47,925 nt of DNA. Origin: an uncultured Roseovarius sp. GTDB lineage: Bacteria; Pseudomonadota; Alphaproteobacteria; Rhodobacterales; Rhodobacteraceae. The stretch is from NCBI GenBank assembly GCA_934501475.1, contig CAKSUL010000009.1, forward strand, positions 1 to 47,925, read 5' to 3'. Both the position numbers and the translations under genes were made by a program. How positions within the stretch are numbered: the stretch's first letter is position 1; each line of letters begins with the position of its first letter. This document shows positions 7,793 through 16,162 of this stretch, one piece after another. The notes below the pieces were generated by a model. The model made no database searches, was not told the DNA's origin, and saw only the letters and a list, made by a program, of their open reading frames with translations.

Positions 7793-7900
7793 CAGCCAGA
7801 AGAAGCGGCGGGTGCGCCTGCGGGCGGGGGTCTTTGCAATCGGCGCCGCAAACGCGATAGGGTGCGGCGAAATCGGCGGCGCAGGATCAGGAACATTGCG

Positions 7901-9094
7901 ATGAACGAGGTCAAGGATCAGTATGAGGCCTATCCCTATCCCCAGAGGGATCCTGCGGATGAGGCCCGCCGGCTGATCACCGGATCGCCGTCGCATCCTG
8001 TCGAGATCGATCATTTCCTGTTTGCGGGGCAAAGGGACTGGTCGGTGCCTTTGCGCGTGCTGGTGGCGGGGGGCGGCACCGGGGACGGGCTGATCCAGCT
8101 GGCAGCGGTGATGAAGCAGGCCGGAAGGCCCTGTGAGATAACCTATGTGGATCTGTCGCGCGCCTCGCGCGAGGTGGCCGAGGCGCGCGCCGCGATGCGC
8201 GGGCTGGACGGGATCCGTTTTGTTACCGCAAGCCTGCTGGAGGCGCCGGAACTGGGGCTGTTCGATTACATCGATTGCTGCGGCGTGTTGCATCATCTGG
8301 AGGATCCGCGTGCGGGGTTTGCGGCGTTGCGCGCCGCACTTGCCCCCGGTGGCGGTCTGGGGTTCATGGTTTACGCGCCATATGGGCGCAGTGGTGTTTA
8401 CCCGTTGCAACAGGCATTCGGGGTCTTGTTCGAGGGGCTGGCGCCGCAGGAGCGGCTGGCGCGGGCGCGCGAGATCGTTGCGGATCTGCCCCAGGGGCAT
8501 CCGTTTCGCTGCAACCCCAACCTGGGGGATCATCACGACAGCGAAGCGGGGTTCTACGATCTGCTGCTGCATTCGCAGGACCGCGCCTTTGATGTGCCGG
8601 AATTGGTGCAGGTGATGGGCGAGGCGGGCTGGGATCTGGCCGGGTTCACCATGCCGGCGCTTTATGATCTGGCGCGGATCACTGCTGCGGGTGGGCATCT
8701 GGGTGATCTGGAGCGCATGGCGCTGGCCGAGAAACTGCGCGGCACGATCAAGACCCATGTCGGCTATGCCTGGCCAAGGGGCGAGGCGCGCGCGCTGGCG
8801 TCGGGGCGGCGGCGCACGCTGGTGCCGCATCTGAGCGGCGTGCAGCCAAGGGCACTGGCGCGTGCCATCGCCGCAGGGCAGGCCGCGAAGCTGAGCTTTG
8901 GCGGTGTCGCGGCGGAGGTGCGCCTGCCGCGCGGCGCGGCGGCGTTGGTTGCCGGGATCGACGGGCGGCGCAGTCTGGAGCAGATCGCAGCGGGCGCGGG
9001 GATGGATGCGCTGGCGATGGGCGCGCTGTGGGGCAAGCTGGAGGCCGAGCTGACCGGTTGGGGCGTGCTGCGTTATTCGGCCATCCATGGCTGA
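7901..9094 (+). CDS. Class I SAM-dependent methyltransferase
   Basis: A 397-residue protein starting MNEVKDQYEAYPYPQRDP. The SAM-binding fold is visible: RVLVAGGGTGDGLIQLA (motif I), ITYVDLS (acidic end of strand 2), FDYIDCCGVLHHLEDP (post-motif block) and LRAALAPGGGLGFMVYAPYG. The C-terminal third (about residue 280 on) lacks that pattern and may hold a winged-helix or substrate domain. The YPYP opening is typical of a bacterial methyltransferase group with unknown acceptor. The frame is open back to 7760 into the transposon end, but ATG 7901 has an AGGA-type site about 11 bases upstream and the family starts there. The transposon has replaced its natural upstream region. Confidence 0.88.
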   Translation: MNEVKDQYEAYPYPQRDPADEARRLITGSPSHPVEIDHFLFAGQRDWSVPLRVLVAGGGTGDGLIQLAAVMKQAGRPCEITYVDLSRASREVAEARAAMRGLDGIRFVTASLLEAPELGLFDYIDCCGVLHHLEDPRAGFAALRAALAPGGGLGFMVYAPYGRSGVYPLQQAFGVLFEGLAPQERLARAREIVADLPQGHPFRCNPNLGDHHDSEAGFYDLLLHSQDRAFDVPELVQVMGEAGWDLAGFTMPALYDLARITAAGGHLGDLERMALAEKLRGTIKTHVGYAWPRGEARALASGRRRTLVPHLSGVQPRALARAIAAGQAAKLSFGGVAAEVRLPRGAAALVAGIDGRRSLEQIAAGAGMDALAMGALWGKLEAELTGWGVLRYSAIHG

Positions 9095-9101
9095 GTGATA
9101 C

Positions 9102-9122
9102 GGGGGCAATTCCGATGCCCCC
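9102..9122. terminator. Stem-loop between convergent genes
   Basis: GGGGGCA, a 7-nt loop, then TGCCCCC forms a perfect 7-bp stem 8 bp after the methyltransferase stop and 24 bp before the apt stop. There is no T-run, so if it terminates it does so by structure alone; it could serve both strands. Confidence 0.45.
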
Positions 9123-9145
9123 CGGCACATGTCCAGATGGGTGTA

Positions 9146-9685
9146 TCAGGCCCCTTCGAAGGCGCAGAGCGTGTGCAGTTTCATGCCCAGGGCCTCAAGC
9201 CGCCTGCGCCCGCCCAGTTCGGGCAGATCGACCACAAAGGCACAGCCCGCGATCACGCCGCCAAGCCGCTCGATCAGGCGGATGCCGGCCTCGGCTGTGC
9301 CGCCCGTTGCCAGCAGGTCATCGATCAGCAGCACCTGTTCGCCGGCCTCGATCGCGTCGTCATGCATTTCGACCACGGCCTCTGCGTATTCCAGCTGATA
9401 GGCCTCGGAGATCACCGCGCCGGGCAATTTTCCTGCCTTGCGCGCCGCTACAAAGCCACAGCCGAGATGATGGGCAATCGCTCCGCCGAGGATGAAGCCA
9501 CGGGCCTCGAGCCCGACCACCTTGTCGATGCGCGCGCCGACATAGGGCTGCACCAGCTGATCTATCGTCATGCGAAACCCTGTCGGGTCAGCGAAAAGCG
9601 TGGTCACGTCGCGAAACATGACACCCTCATGCGGGAAATCGGGGATGGTGCGGATGTAGTCCTGAACGCTGGGGTGTTGGCGCAT
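9146..9685 (-). CDS. apt: Adenine phosphoribosyltransferase
   Basis: Salvages adenine with PRPP to AMP in the cytosol. The protein has 179 residues from ATG 9685 ([21 protein letters not shown]), the standard beginning and length of bacterial Apt. The PRPP-binding block [17 protein letters not shown] and the [11 protein letters not shown] and [15 protein letters not shown] blocks are intact. The frame extends to 9796, but the upstream part is antisense-like and ATG 9685 has AAGAGG before it. The LysE-type transporter and mtnP lie upstream on the same strand. MtnP releases adenine, so apt downstream of mtnP makes a coherent methylthioadenosine salvage unit. Confidence 0.97.
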   Translation of the reverse strand: MRQHPSVQDYIRTIPDFPHEGVMFRDVTTLFADPTGFRMTIDQLVQPYVGARIDKVVGLEARGFILGGAIAHHLGCGFVAARKAGKLPGAVISEAYQLEYAEAVVEMHDDAIEAGEQVLLIDDLLATGGTAEAGIRLIERLGGVIAGCAFVVDLPELGGRRRLEALGMKLHTLCAFEGA

Positions 9686-9720
9686 CGGGGGCCTCTTGTG
9701 GTTGTGGGGACAGGGGCGTC

Positions 9721-10347
9721 TCAGGCCGTGCGGCGCAGCAGGGCGGTCATGACGCCAATGCCGATCAGCGCCACACCGCCGCCACGGGTCAGCCACGCGA
9801 TGACCGCCGGTTTGCGGATGGTCCGGCGCAATCGGTCCGCCAGCAGCGCATAGGCCAGCGCGTTGAGCGCGGCAAGCCCGACAAATGTCACAATGAGGAT
9901 GGCGAACTGCGCGCCAAGCGGGGTGTCGAGCCTGATGAATTGCGGCACGAAGGCGATGAAAAAGGCGATGGATTTGGGGTTGAGCGCGGTGACGGCCGCC
10001 ATATGGCCAAATACCTGACGCGCCGTGACATCGCCGACCTGTGTCGCGACCAGCCCCGCGCCTCTGGCGCTGCGCAACAGCTTGACCCCAAGCCAGACCA
10101 GATAGAGCGCGCCGATCACTTTCAGCGCCGAAAACAGGAGGGCCGATGTCAGCACCAGCGCCCCAAGCCCGACAAGCGAGGCCGTCATGGCCACCAGATC
10201 GCCAAGCGCCACCCCCGCCGCCGAAGCCAGCGCAACGCTGCGCCCCTTGCTGAGCGCATAGCTGAGCACCAGCAGCACCGTGGGGCCGGGAATCAGCAAC
10301 AGCGCGGTCGAGGCGGCGACAAAGGTCAGCCAGAGCTGTATGTCCAT
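9721..10347 (-). CDS. LysE/RhtB-family exporter
   Basis: A 208-residue inner-membrane protein with about six hydrophobic segments and the family opening [28 protein letters not shown], which includes the conserved PGP motif. Other family blocks are [14 protein letters not shown] and [26 protein letters not shown]. Family members export amino acids or related small molecules by proton exchange; the substrate here cannot be told. It lies between mtnP (17 bp upstream) and apt (35 bp downstream) on the same strand, probably co-transcribed. Whether it relates to methionine or adenine metabolism is only suggested by position. Confidence 0.93.
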   Translation of the reverse strand: MDIQLWLTFVAASTALLLIPGPTVLLVLSYALSKGRSVALASAAGVALGDLVAMTASLVGLGALVLTSALLFSALKVIGALYLVWLGVKLLRSARGAGLVATQVGDVTARQVFGHMAAVTALNPKSIAFFIAFVPQFIRLDTPLGAQFAILIVTFVGLAALNALAYALLADRLRRTIRKPAVIAWLTRGGGVALIGIGVMTALLRRTA

Positions 10348-10364
10348 CGGATCGGTCCCTTCAA

Positions 10365-11237
<873 letters not shown>

Positions 11238-11567
11238 GCCCTGTCCTCACATCCTTGGCCGGCACCCAGCGTAAAGCGTGCCCGGAAGATTTGAAACCGC
11301 AAATCGGCATCGTCGCCGCGCCGTGACCCTTGCGCGCCCGCCCGGCGCAAGGGTAGGAATTGGATATTTACAAGCCAGAAGAAGGATCAGGCGCCCATCT
11401 TCTTCTTGCTCTTAAATATCCATCCCACGCTTCAGCATGCACACCGGCCCGGGTGGTGGCGCAGCGGCGCGTTCATGTCCTTTTGCCAATGCGGGGCTGG
11501 TCAAAACCCGCCCAAGCCAGTAAGCGGGTCACTTTCGTGATCCGATCACAACACAGGACCCCTGACT
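11238..11567. other. 330-bp gene-free interval between mtnP and sulP
   Basis: Divergent upstream region of mtnP (minus) and the SulP gene (plus). It contains two inverted copies of the dispersed GGATATTT...AGAAGAAG repeat (11362-11421). The remainder is GC-rich with no convincing ORF, tRNA or promoter identified by eye. AGGA at 11555-11558 serves as ribosome-binding site for the SulP TTG start. Confidence 0.6.
11362..11421. repeat. Two inverted copies of a dispersed intergenic repeat
   Basis: The left copy runs from GGATATTTACAAGCC to AGAAGAAGG (11362-11386). The right copy is TCTTCTTCTTGCTCTTAAAT to 11421, its imperfect reverse complement. The central 11 bases contain GGCGCC. Together they can fold into a long hairpin with about 24-bp arms and a few mismatches. 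Related copies are at 4161-4171 joined to 7785-7805, and at 33246-33268. Confidence 0.7.
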
Positions 11568-13196
11568 TTGAAAAACGCCCTTCTTGCTTCGTTTGCAAAT
11601 CTCACCATGCCGGATCTGCGGGTCATGCAGGACGAGCCGTTCAGCATCGGGCGTCTTCGCACCGAGATCCTGTCCGGGTTGACCGTGGCGCTGGCGTTGG
11701 TGCCCGAGGCGGTGGCCTTTGCCTTTGTGGCCGGGGTGCATCCTCTGGTCGGGCTATATGCCGCGTTCCTGGTCGGGCTGGTGACGGCGGTGATTGGCGG
11801 GCGGCCGGGAATGATCTCGGGGGCGACCGGGGCGCTGGCGGTGGTGATGGTGGGGTTGGTTGCGCAGCACGGCGTCGAATACCTGTTCGCCACCGTCGTC
11901 TTGATGGGGATCATACAGGTCCTGTTCGGGGTGTTTCGCTGGGGCAAGTTCATTCGCCTGGTGCCGCATCCGGTGATGCTGGGCTTTGTGAACGGGCTTG
12001 CGATCGTGATCTTTCTGGCGCAGTTGAGCCAGTTCAAGGTGCCGGGCACCATGGTGGATACGGGTCACGGCATGGGCGGCGGCGAGTGGCTGAGCGGGGC
12101 GGCGCTGCTGATGATGCTGGGGCTGGTTGCGCTGACCATGGCGATCATCTGGGTGATGCCGCGCCTCACGCGCGTCATTCCGGCGCCGCTGGCGGGGATC
12201 GGCGTGGTGGCCGGTCTGGTCATCGTCTTTGGCCTGGATGTGCCGCGCGTCGGTGATCTGGCCTCGATCCAGGGCAGCTTTCCCAGCTTTCACATTCCGA
12301 TGGTGCCGCTGAACTTCACGACATTCGAGATCATCCTGCCTTATGCCGTGATCCTGGCCGCCATCGGCCTGATCGAGAGCCTGCTGACCCTGAACCTGGT
12401 CGGTGAGATGACCGGCAAGCGCGGCGGCGCCAGCCAGGAATGCATCGCGCAGGGGCTGGCCAACACGCTGACCGGGTTTTTCGGCGGCATGGGGGGCTGT
12501 GCGATGATCGGGCAGTCGATGATCAACGTCAAATCGGGCGGGCGCACGCGCATCGCCGGCATCGCGGCGGCGTTGTTCCTGCTGGCCTTCATCCTGTTTG
12601 CCTCGTCCATGATCGAGCAGATCCCGCTTGCGGCGCTGGTCGGGGTGATGTTCATGGTGGTGATCGGCACCTTTGCCTGGAACAGCCTCACCATCCTGCG
12701 CAAGGTGCCTTTGACCGATGCGGCGGTGATCGTGCTGGTGACGGCGGTCACGGTTAAATACGACCTTGCGATCGCGGTGGTCGTGGGGGTGATCGTGTCG
12801 GCGCTGGCCTATGCGTGGAACAACGCGACGCGGATCCATGCCCATACCCATATCGGCGCGGATGGCGCGCGCATCTATCAGATCGAGGGGCCGCTGTTCT
12901 TTGGCTCGGCCGAGGGCTTTGCCGAGTTGTTCGACATTTCGGGCGACCCGGATCTGGTGATCGTCGATTTCGACAACAGCCGCGTGGTGGATCAATCCGC
13001 ATTGCAGGCGATCGAGATGCTGGCGGGCAAATACGAGGCGGCGGGCAAGAAGGTGCAATTGCGCCATCTCAGCCGCGATTGTCACCGCCTGCTGACCAAG
13101 GCCGGGCATCTGATCGTCGATAGTGATGATGATCCCGATTATGAACTGGCCGTCGATTATGGCGTGCGCACCGGGGTTCTGGGCGCGGGACACTGA
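11568..13196 (+). CDS. SulP-family anion transporter with STAS domain
   Basis: A 542-residue inner-membrane protein, probably a sulfate, bicarbonate or other anion symporter. The SulP membrane domain spans about residues 20-410, with the GLTVALALVPEAVAFAFVAG block, the GARPGMISGATGA-like segment (GGRPGMISGATGALAVVMVG) and many hydrophobic helices. A STAS domain follows from about 430 (RIYQIEGPLFFGSAEGF, VIVDFDNSRVVDQSALQAIE). The start is taken as TTG 11568 because AGGA lies about 10 bases upstream; ATG 11607 has no visible site and would remove the short N-terminal tail only. The AEC transporter follows 25 bp later. Substrate cannot be read from the sequence; no carbonic anhydrase is adjacent. 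Confidence 0.92.
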   Translation: MKNALLASFANLTMPDLRVMQDEPFSIGRLRTEILSGLTVALALVPEAVAFAFVAGVHPLVGLYAAFLVGLVTAVIGGRPGMISGATGALAVVMVGLVAQHGVEYLFATVVLMGIIQVLFGVFRWGKFIRLVPHPVMLGFVNGLAIVIFLAQLSQFKVPGTMVDTGHGMGGGEWLSGAALLMMLGLVALTMAIIWVMPRLTRVIPAPLAGIGVVAGLVIVFGLDVPRVGDLASIQGSFPSFHIPMVPLNFTTFEIILPYAVILAAIGLIESLLTLNLVGEMTGKRGGASQECIAQGLANTLTGFFGGMGGCAMIGQSMINVKSGGRTRIAGIAAALFLLAFILFASSMIEQIPLAALVGVMFMVVIGTFAWNSLTILRKVPLTDAAVIVLVTAVTVKYDLAIAVVVGVIVSALAYAWNNATRIHAHTHIGADGARIYQIEGPLFFGSAEGFAELFDISGDPDLVIVDFDNSRVVDQSALQAIEMLAGKYEAAGKKVQLRHLSRDCHRLLTKAGHLIVDSDDDPDYELAVDYGVRTGVLGAGH

Positions 13197-13221
13197 TCAC
13201 GCCACCACAAGAGGCCGCGCA

Positions 13222-14133
13222 ATGACATTCCTGGTGATCCTGTTGGGACTGTTGCCCAGTTTCATGCTGGTCGGGCTGGGGGGCCTGGTGCGCCCGCGCC
13301 TGTCGGCGAATGCCTGGCAGGGGCTGGACCGGCTGAATTTCGAGATCCTGTTTCCCGCGCTGCTGTTCGTCGCCGCCTCGGCGCGCAAGATCGAGCTTTC
13401 GGCCATCGCCACCATCGCCCCGGCAATATGGGCGCTGCTGGCGTGCGGGCTGGTGGCCGGTTATGGCGCCCGCCGCTTTGGCCCGGCGCGGTTCCTGGAT
13501 TTTGCCGGGGCATGGCAGACCGCGTGGCGGTTCAATTCGGCGCTGGCATTCGTGGCGGTCACCACCTTGCCGCAGGCCGATGCGGCGCTATTGGCGGTGG
13601 CGATCGGGATGGCGGTGCCGCTGGCCAATGTCTTTGCGGTATCGGCCCTGTCGCGCGGTGGGGCACTGGGGATCGGTGCGACCGTGCGCAAGGTGGCGTT
13701 GAATCCGTTTCTGCTGGCGTCGCTGGCCGGTGTGATCGTCGGCGTGTCGGGCTACGCGGTGCCGGCACCGATCCTGACGCCGCTGAGCATGCTGGCGCAG
13801 GCGGCGATCCCGATTGCGCTGATCTCGGTCGGGGCGACGATGAACTGGGGCGCTCTGGCGCGGCTGGACCGGTTCAGCGCCACGCTGTGCGGGGTCAAGC
13901 TGATCCTGCTGCCTGCCATTGCCACGCTGGGCGCGCTGATCCTGGGCGCGGGCAGCGCGATGGCCAGCACGATCATCCTGTTTGCCGCGATGCCCACCGC
14001 CTCGGCGGCGCATGTCCTGGCCGCCGGGTTTGGCGCGGATCGCGAGCTTGCGGCGACGCTGGTGGCGCAATCGACCTTGCTTGCGGCCATCACATTGCCG
14101 CTCTGGCTGAGCGTGGCGCGCCTGTTGTTCTGA
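13222..14133 (+). CDS. AEC-family transporter (auxin efflux carrier type)
   Basis: A 303-residue inner-membrane protein with about ten hydrophobic helices, starting MTFLVILLGLLPSFMLVGLGG. The pattern of the family is present, including a central polar break and the C-terminal MPTASAAHVLAAGFGADRELAATLVAQSTLLAAITLPLW segment typical of AEC proteins (quoted in parts: MPTASAAHVLAAGFGAD, STLLAAITLPLW). Family members carry small organic anions such as malate or malonate. ATG 13222 is chosen because AAGAGG lies 9 bases upstream; the frame extends to 13123 inside sulP. Probably co-transcribed with sulP. Substrate unknown. Confidence 0.9.
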   Translation: MTFLVILLGLLPSFMLVGLGGLVRPRLSANAWQGLDRLNFEILFPALLFVAASARKIELSAIATIAPAIWALLACGLVAGYGARRFGPARFLDFAGAWQTAWRFNSALAFVAVTTLPQADAALLAVAIGMAVPLANVFAVSALSRGGALGIGATVRKVALNPFLLASLAGVIVGVSGYAVPAPILTPLSMLAQAAIPIALISVGATMNWGALARLDRFSATLCGVKLILLPAIATLGALILGAGSAMASTIILFAAMPTASAAHVLAAGFGADRELAATLVAQSTLLAAITLPLWLSVARLLF

Positions 14134-14141
14134 GGGCGGCC

Positions 14142-14726
14142 TCAGTCGTCGGGGCGGCCCATGGTGAACAGGTTGCCCACCACCGCGTAATCCCGATATC
14201 CCAGCCGCGACAGCGGACGAAACCGCGTCACGTCAAACCGCCCGTCAACAAGGCAATCGTCGCGGATATGCACGCCGATCACCTCGCCGAAGACCGCGTA
14301 ATTCTCATCCCCGGCGATGCGCAGGATATGGGTCATGCGGCATTCCAGAGAGGCCGGAACACCCTTGATGCGCGGACAGGCGATTTCGCTGCATTCAACC
14401 GGCGACAGCCCGGCATGGGCGAATTCGTCCACCTGCGCAGGCAGTTCAGCCGAGGTGGCGTTCATCGCGTCGCGCATGTCCTGCTGCACGACATTGGTGC
14501 AGAACACCCCGGTTTCGCGGATATTGGTGATGCTGTCCTTGTCGCCGTTGGTGGCAAACATCACCTGCGGCGGGACATAGGCGACCACGTTGAACAGCGA
14601 ATAGGGCGCCAGATTGTTCACGCCATCCGCGCCGCGCGTCGAAATCCAGCCGATCGGGCGGGGAGATACGATGGCGTTGATCGGGCTGTGTGGCAATCCG
14701 TGGCCATCCTGGGGGCGATAGAACAT
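14142..14726 (-). CDS. Flavin reductase-like FMN-binding protein
   Basis: A 194-residue protein of the flavin reductase/FMN-binding split-barrel family. The N-terminal block SPRPIGWISTRGADGVNNLAPYS and the segment MFATNGDKDSITNIRETGVF are characteristic of the FMN-binding barrel. Members reduce flavin with NAD(P)H for a partner monooxygenase or act as stand-alone FMN proteins. No monooxygenase is adjacent, so the partner is unknown. The gene is convergent with the AEC transporter (stops 8 bp apart) and divergent from the acetyltransferase gene. Length is typical and no defect is seen. Confidence 0.92.
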   Translation of the reverse strand: MFYRPQDGHGLPHSPINAIVSPRPIGWISTRGADGVNNLAPYSLFNVVAYVPPQVMFATNGDKDSITNIRETGVFCTNVVQQDMRDAMNATSAELPAQVDEFAHAGLSPVECSEIACPRIKGVPASLECRMTHILRIAGDENYAVFGEVIGVHIRDDCLVDGRFDVTRFRPLSRLGYRDYAVVGNLFTMGRPDD

Positions 14727-14828
14727 TCGATGGGTTTCCGATTGAAGGGGCGCGGGGCGATTCAGGGGTTTGTGCCAGACCTAGCGTCGTGCTAGGCGCT
14801 TTGCCACCCGTATAATCATGCCGACAAC

Positions 14829-15326
14829 ATGGTGGTGAACGTGCTGAGCCTGAAGCCCGAGACAAAAGACGACTGGTGGGAGGTGGAGGCGCTCTATGAC
14901 CTGTGCTTTGCGCCGGGGCGCGAGGCGCTGTCCTCATACCGGCTGCGCGACGGGGTGGCGCCGGTGGCGGGGCTGAGCATGGTGGCGCGCGACGATGGCG
15001 GCATCCTTGCCGGGGCGATCCGGTTCTGGCCGGTGCGCGTCGGGGAGGTGAGCGCGCTTTTGCTGGGGCCGGTGGCGGTGCACCCGACGCGGCAGGGCGA
15101 AGGGCTGGGCGGGTTTCTGATCCGGGGAAGCCTGGAGGAGGCGCGCCGGCAGGGCTGGACGCGGGTGATGCTGGTGGGGGATGCACCCTATTACGGGCGC
15201 TTCGGTTTCGAGCGCCTGACGGGGGTCGAGATGCCCCCGCCCACCAACCCCGAGCGCGTTCTGGGCATGTCGCTCACGCCCGGCGCGTGGGACGCGATCA
15301 CCGGCAAAGTCACGCGCCACGCTTGA
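14829..15326 (+). CDS. GNAT-family N-acetyltransferase
   Basis: A 165-residue acetyltransferase of the GNAT fold, closest in pattern to the YhbS-like group. The acetyl-CoA site is visible as LGPVAVHPTRQGEGLGGFLIRGSLEEAR (motif V-x-P-x-x-Q/R-x-x-G-x-G), and the C-terminal block VMLVGDAPYYGRFGF is a family hallmark. The acceptor substrate is unknown. ATG 14829 is the first plausible start; no strong ribosome-binding site is seen. It shares a roughly 100-bp divergent region with the flavin reductase gene and is followed by the EcsC gene at 56 bp. Confidence 0.92.
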   Translation: MVVNVLSLKPETKDDWWEVEALYDLCFAPGREALSSYRLRDGVAPVAGLSMVARDDGGILAGAIRFWPVRVGEVSALLLGPVAVHPTRQGEGLGGFLIRGSLEEARRQGWTRVMLVGDAPYYGRFGFERLTGVEMPPPTNPERVLGMSLTPGAWDAITGKVTRHA

Positions 15327-15382
15327 AAGCGGCGGCGCAAGCGCCGATATTCCTGCCACGCTCCATGAATGGATGAGGCAGT

Positions 15383-16150
15383 ATGGATCTTCTGGACCCG
15401 GCGATTGACGACAGCGCATTTGACGAACGCCTGACGGCCATTGTGCTGCGTCACGGGCGGGCGGGTAATCTGGCCATTCAGGCGCTGAACATGGTGGGCG
15501 GGCGCGCCGAGATGCTGCTGGAGCGGCTGCCTGATGAGATGCGCGCGCGTCTGGGTGAGGGCACGCAGACCGCGCTGCGCCTGGCGATGCAGGGGGCCAA
15601 CCGCTCGCGCGGGGTGGCGGGTCATCAGCCGGGATGGCTGAACCGGACGATCACCACGGCGATGGGCGCGGCCGGGGGCTTTGGCGGCTTGCCCGGTGCG
15701 ATGGCAGAATTGCCGTTCACCACGACGTTCTTGTTGCGCACGATTCAGGATGTGGCCGCAGAACACGGGTTCGACCCGTCCGAGGAGGGGGTGCAGTTCG
15801 ACTGTGTGCAGGTCTTTGCCGCCGCCGGGCCGCTGGATCACGATGACGGGGCCGATCTGGCCTTTCTCAGCACGCGCATGGCGGTGACGGGGGCGACGGT
15901 GCAGACGCTGATTGCCCGCGTCGCGCCGCGTCTGGCGATGGTTCTGGGGCAGAAACTGGCGGCGCAGACGATCCCGGTTCTGGGGGCTGCGGCGGGGGCG
16001 GCGACGAATTATGCCTATACCAGCTATTATCAGCAGATCGCGCATGTGAATTTCGGGCTGCGCCGGTTGGCGATCGACGCGGACCGCGATCACGAAATGG
16101 TGGTCGATGAGTTTCGCAAGCGGGTGCTGCGCGGGCTGAAAAAGACCTGA
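15383..16150 (+). CDS. EcsC-family protein
   Basis: A 255-residue protein with the EcsC family layout: an N-terminal charged helical part, a glycine/alanine-rich segment (TTAMGAAGGFGGLPGAMAELPFT), TFLLRTIQDVAAEHGFDPS, and the C-terminal [28 protein letters not shown] block. The family was named from a gene linked to the Bacillus EcsAB transporter; its biochemical role is unknown. The hydrophobic glycine-rich stretches suggest membrane association. No EcsA or EcsB gene is nearby. Its end faces ptsP, 12 bp away. A possible start ATG 15383 has GAGGCAG upstream. Confidence 0.9.
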   Translation: MDLLDPAIDDSAFDERLTAIVLRHGRAGNLAIQALNMVGGRAEMLLERLPDEMRARLGEGTQTALRLAMQGANRSRGVAGHQPGWLNRTITTAMGAAGGFGGLPGAMAELPFTTTFLLRTIQDVAAEHGFDPSEEGVQFDCVQVFAAAGPLDHDDGADLAFLSTRMAVTGATVQTLIARVAPRLAMVLGQKLAAQTIPVLGAAAGAATNYAYTSYYQQIAHVNFGLRRLAIDADRDHEMVVDEFRKRVLRGLKKT

Positions 16151-16162
16151 TACGCGGCTGAA

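Noticed and set aside
7760..7900. Longer start of the methyltransferase, beginning inside the transposon end
   Set aside because: A TTG at the inverted repeat, arginine-rich and unlike the family beginning; ATG 7901 has a better site.
7745..9130. Minus-strand frame of 461 residues opposite the methyltransferase gene
   Set aside because: Arg/Gln/Pro-rich and antisense to a recognised enzyme.
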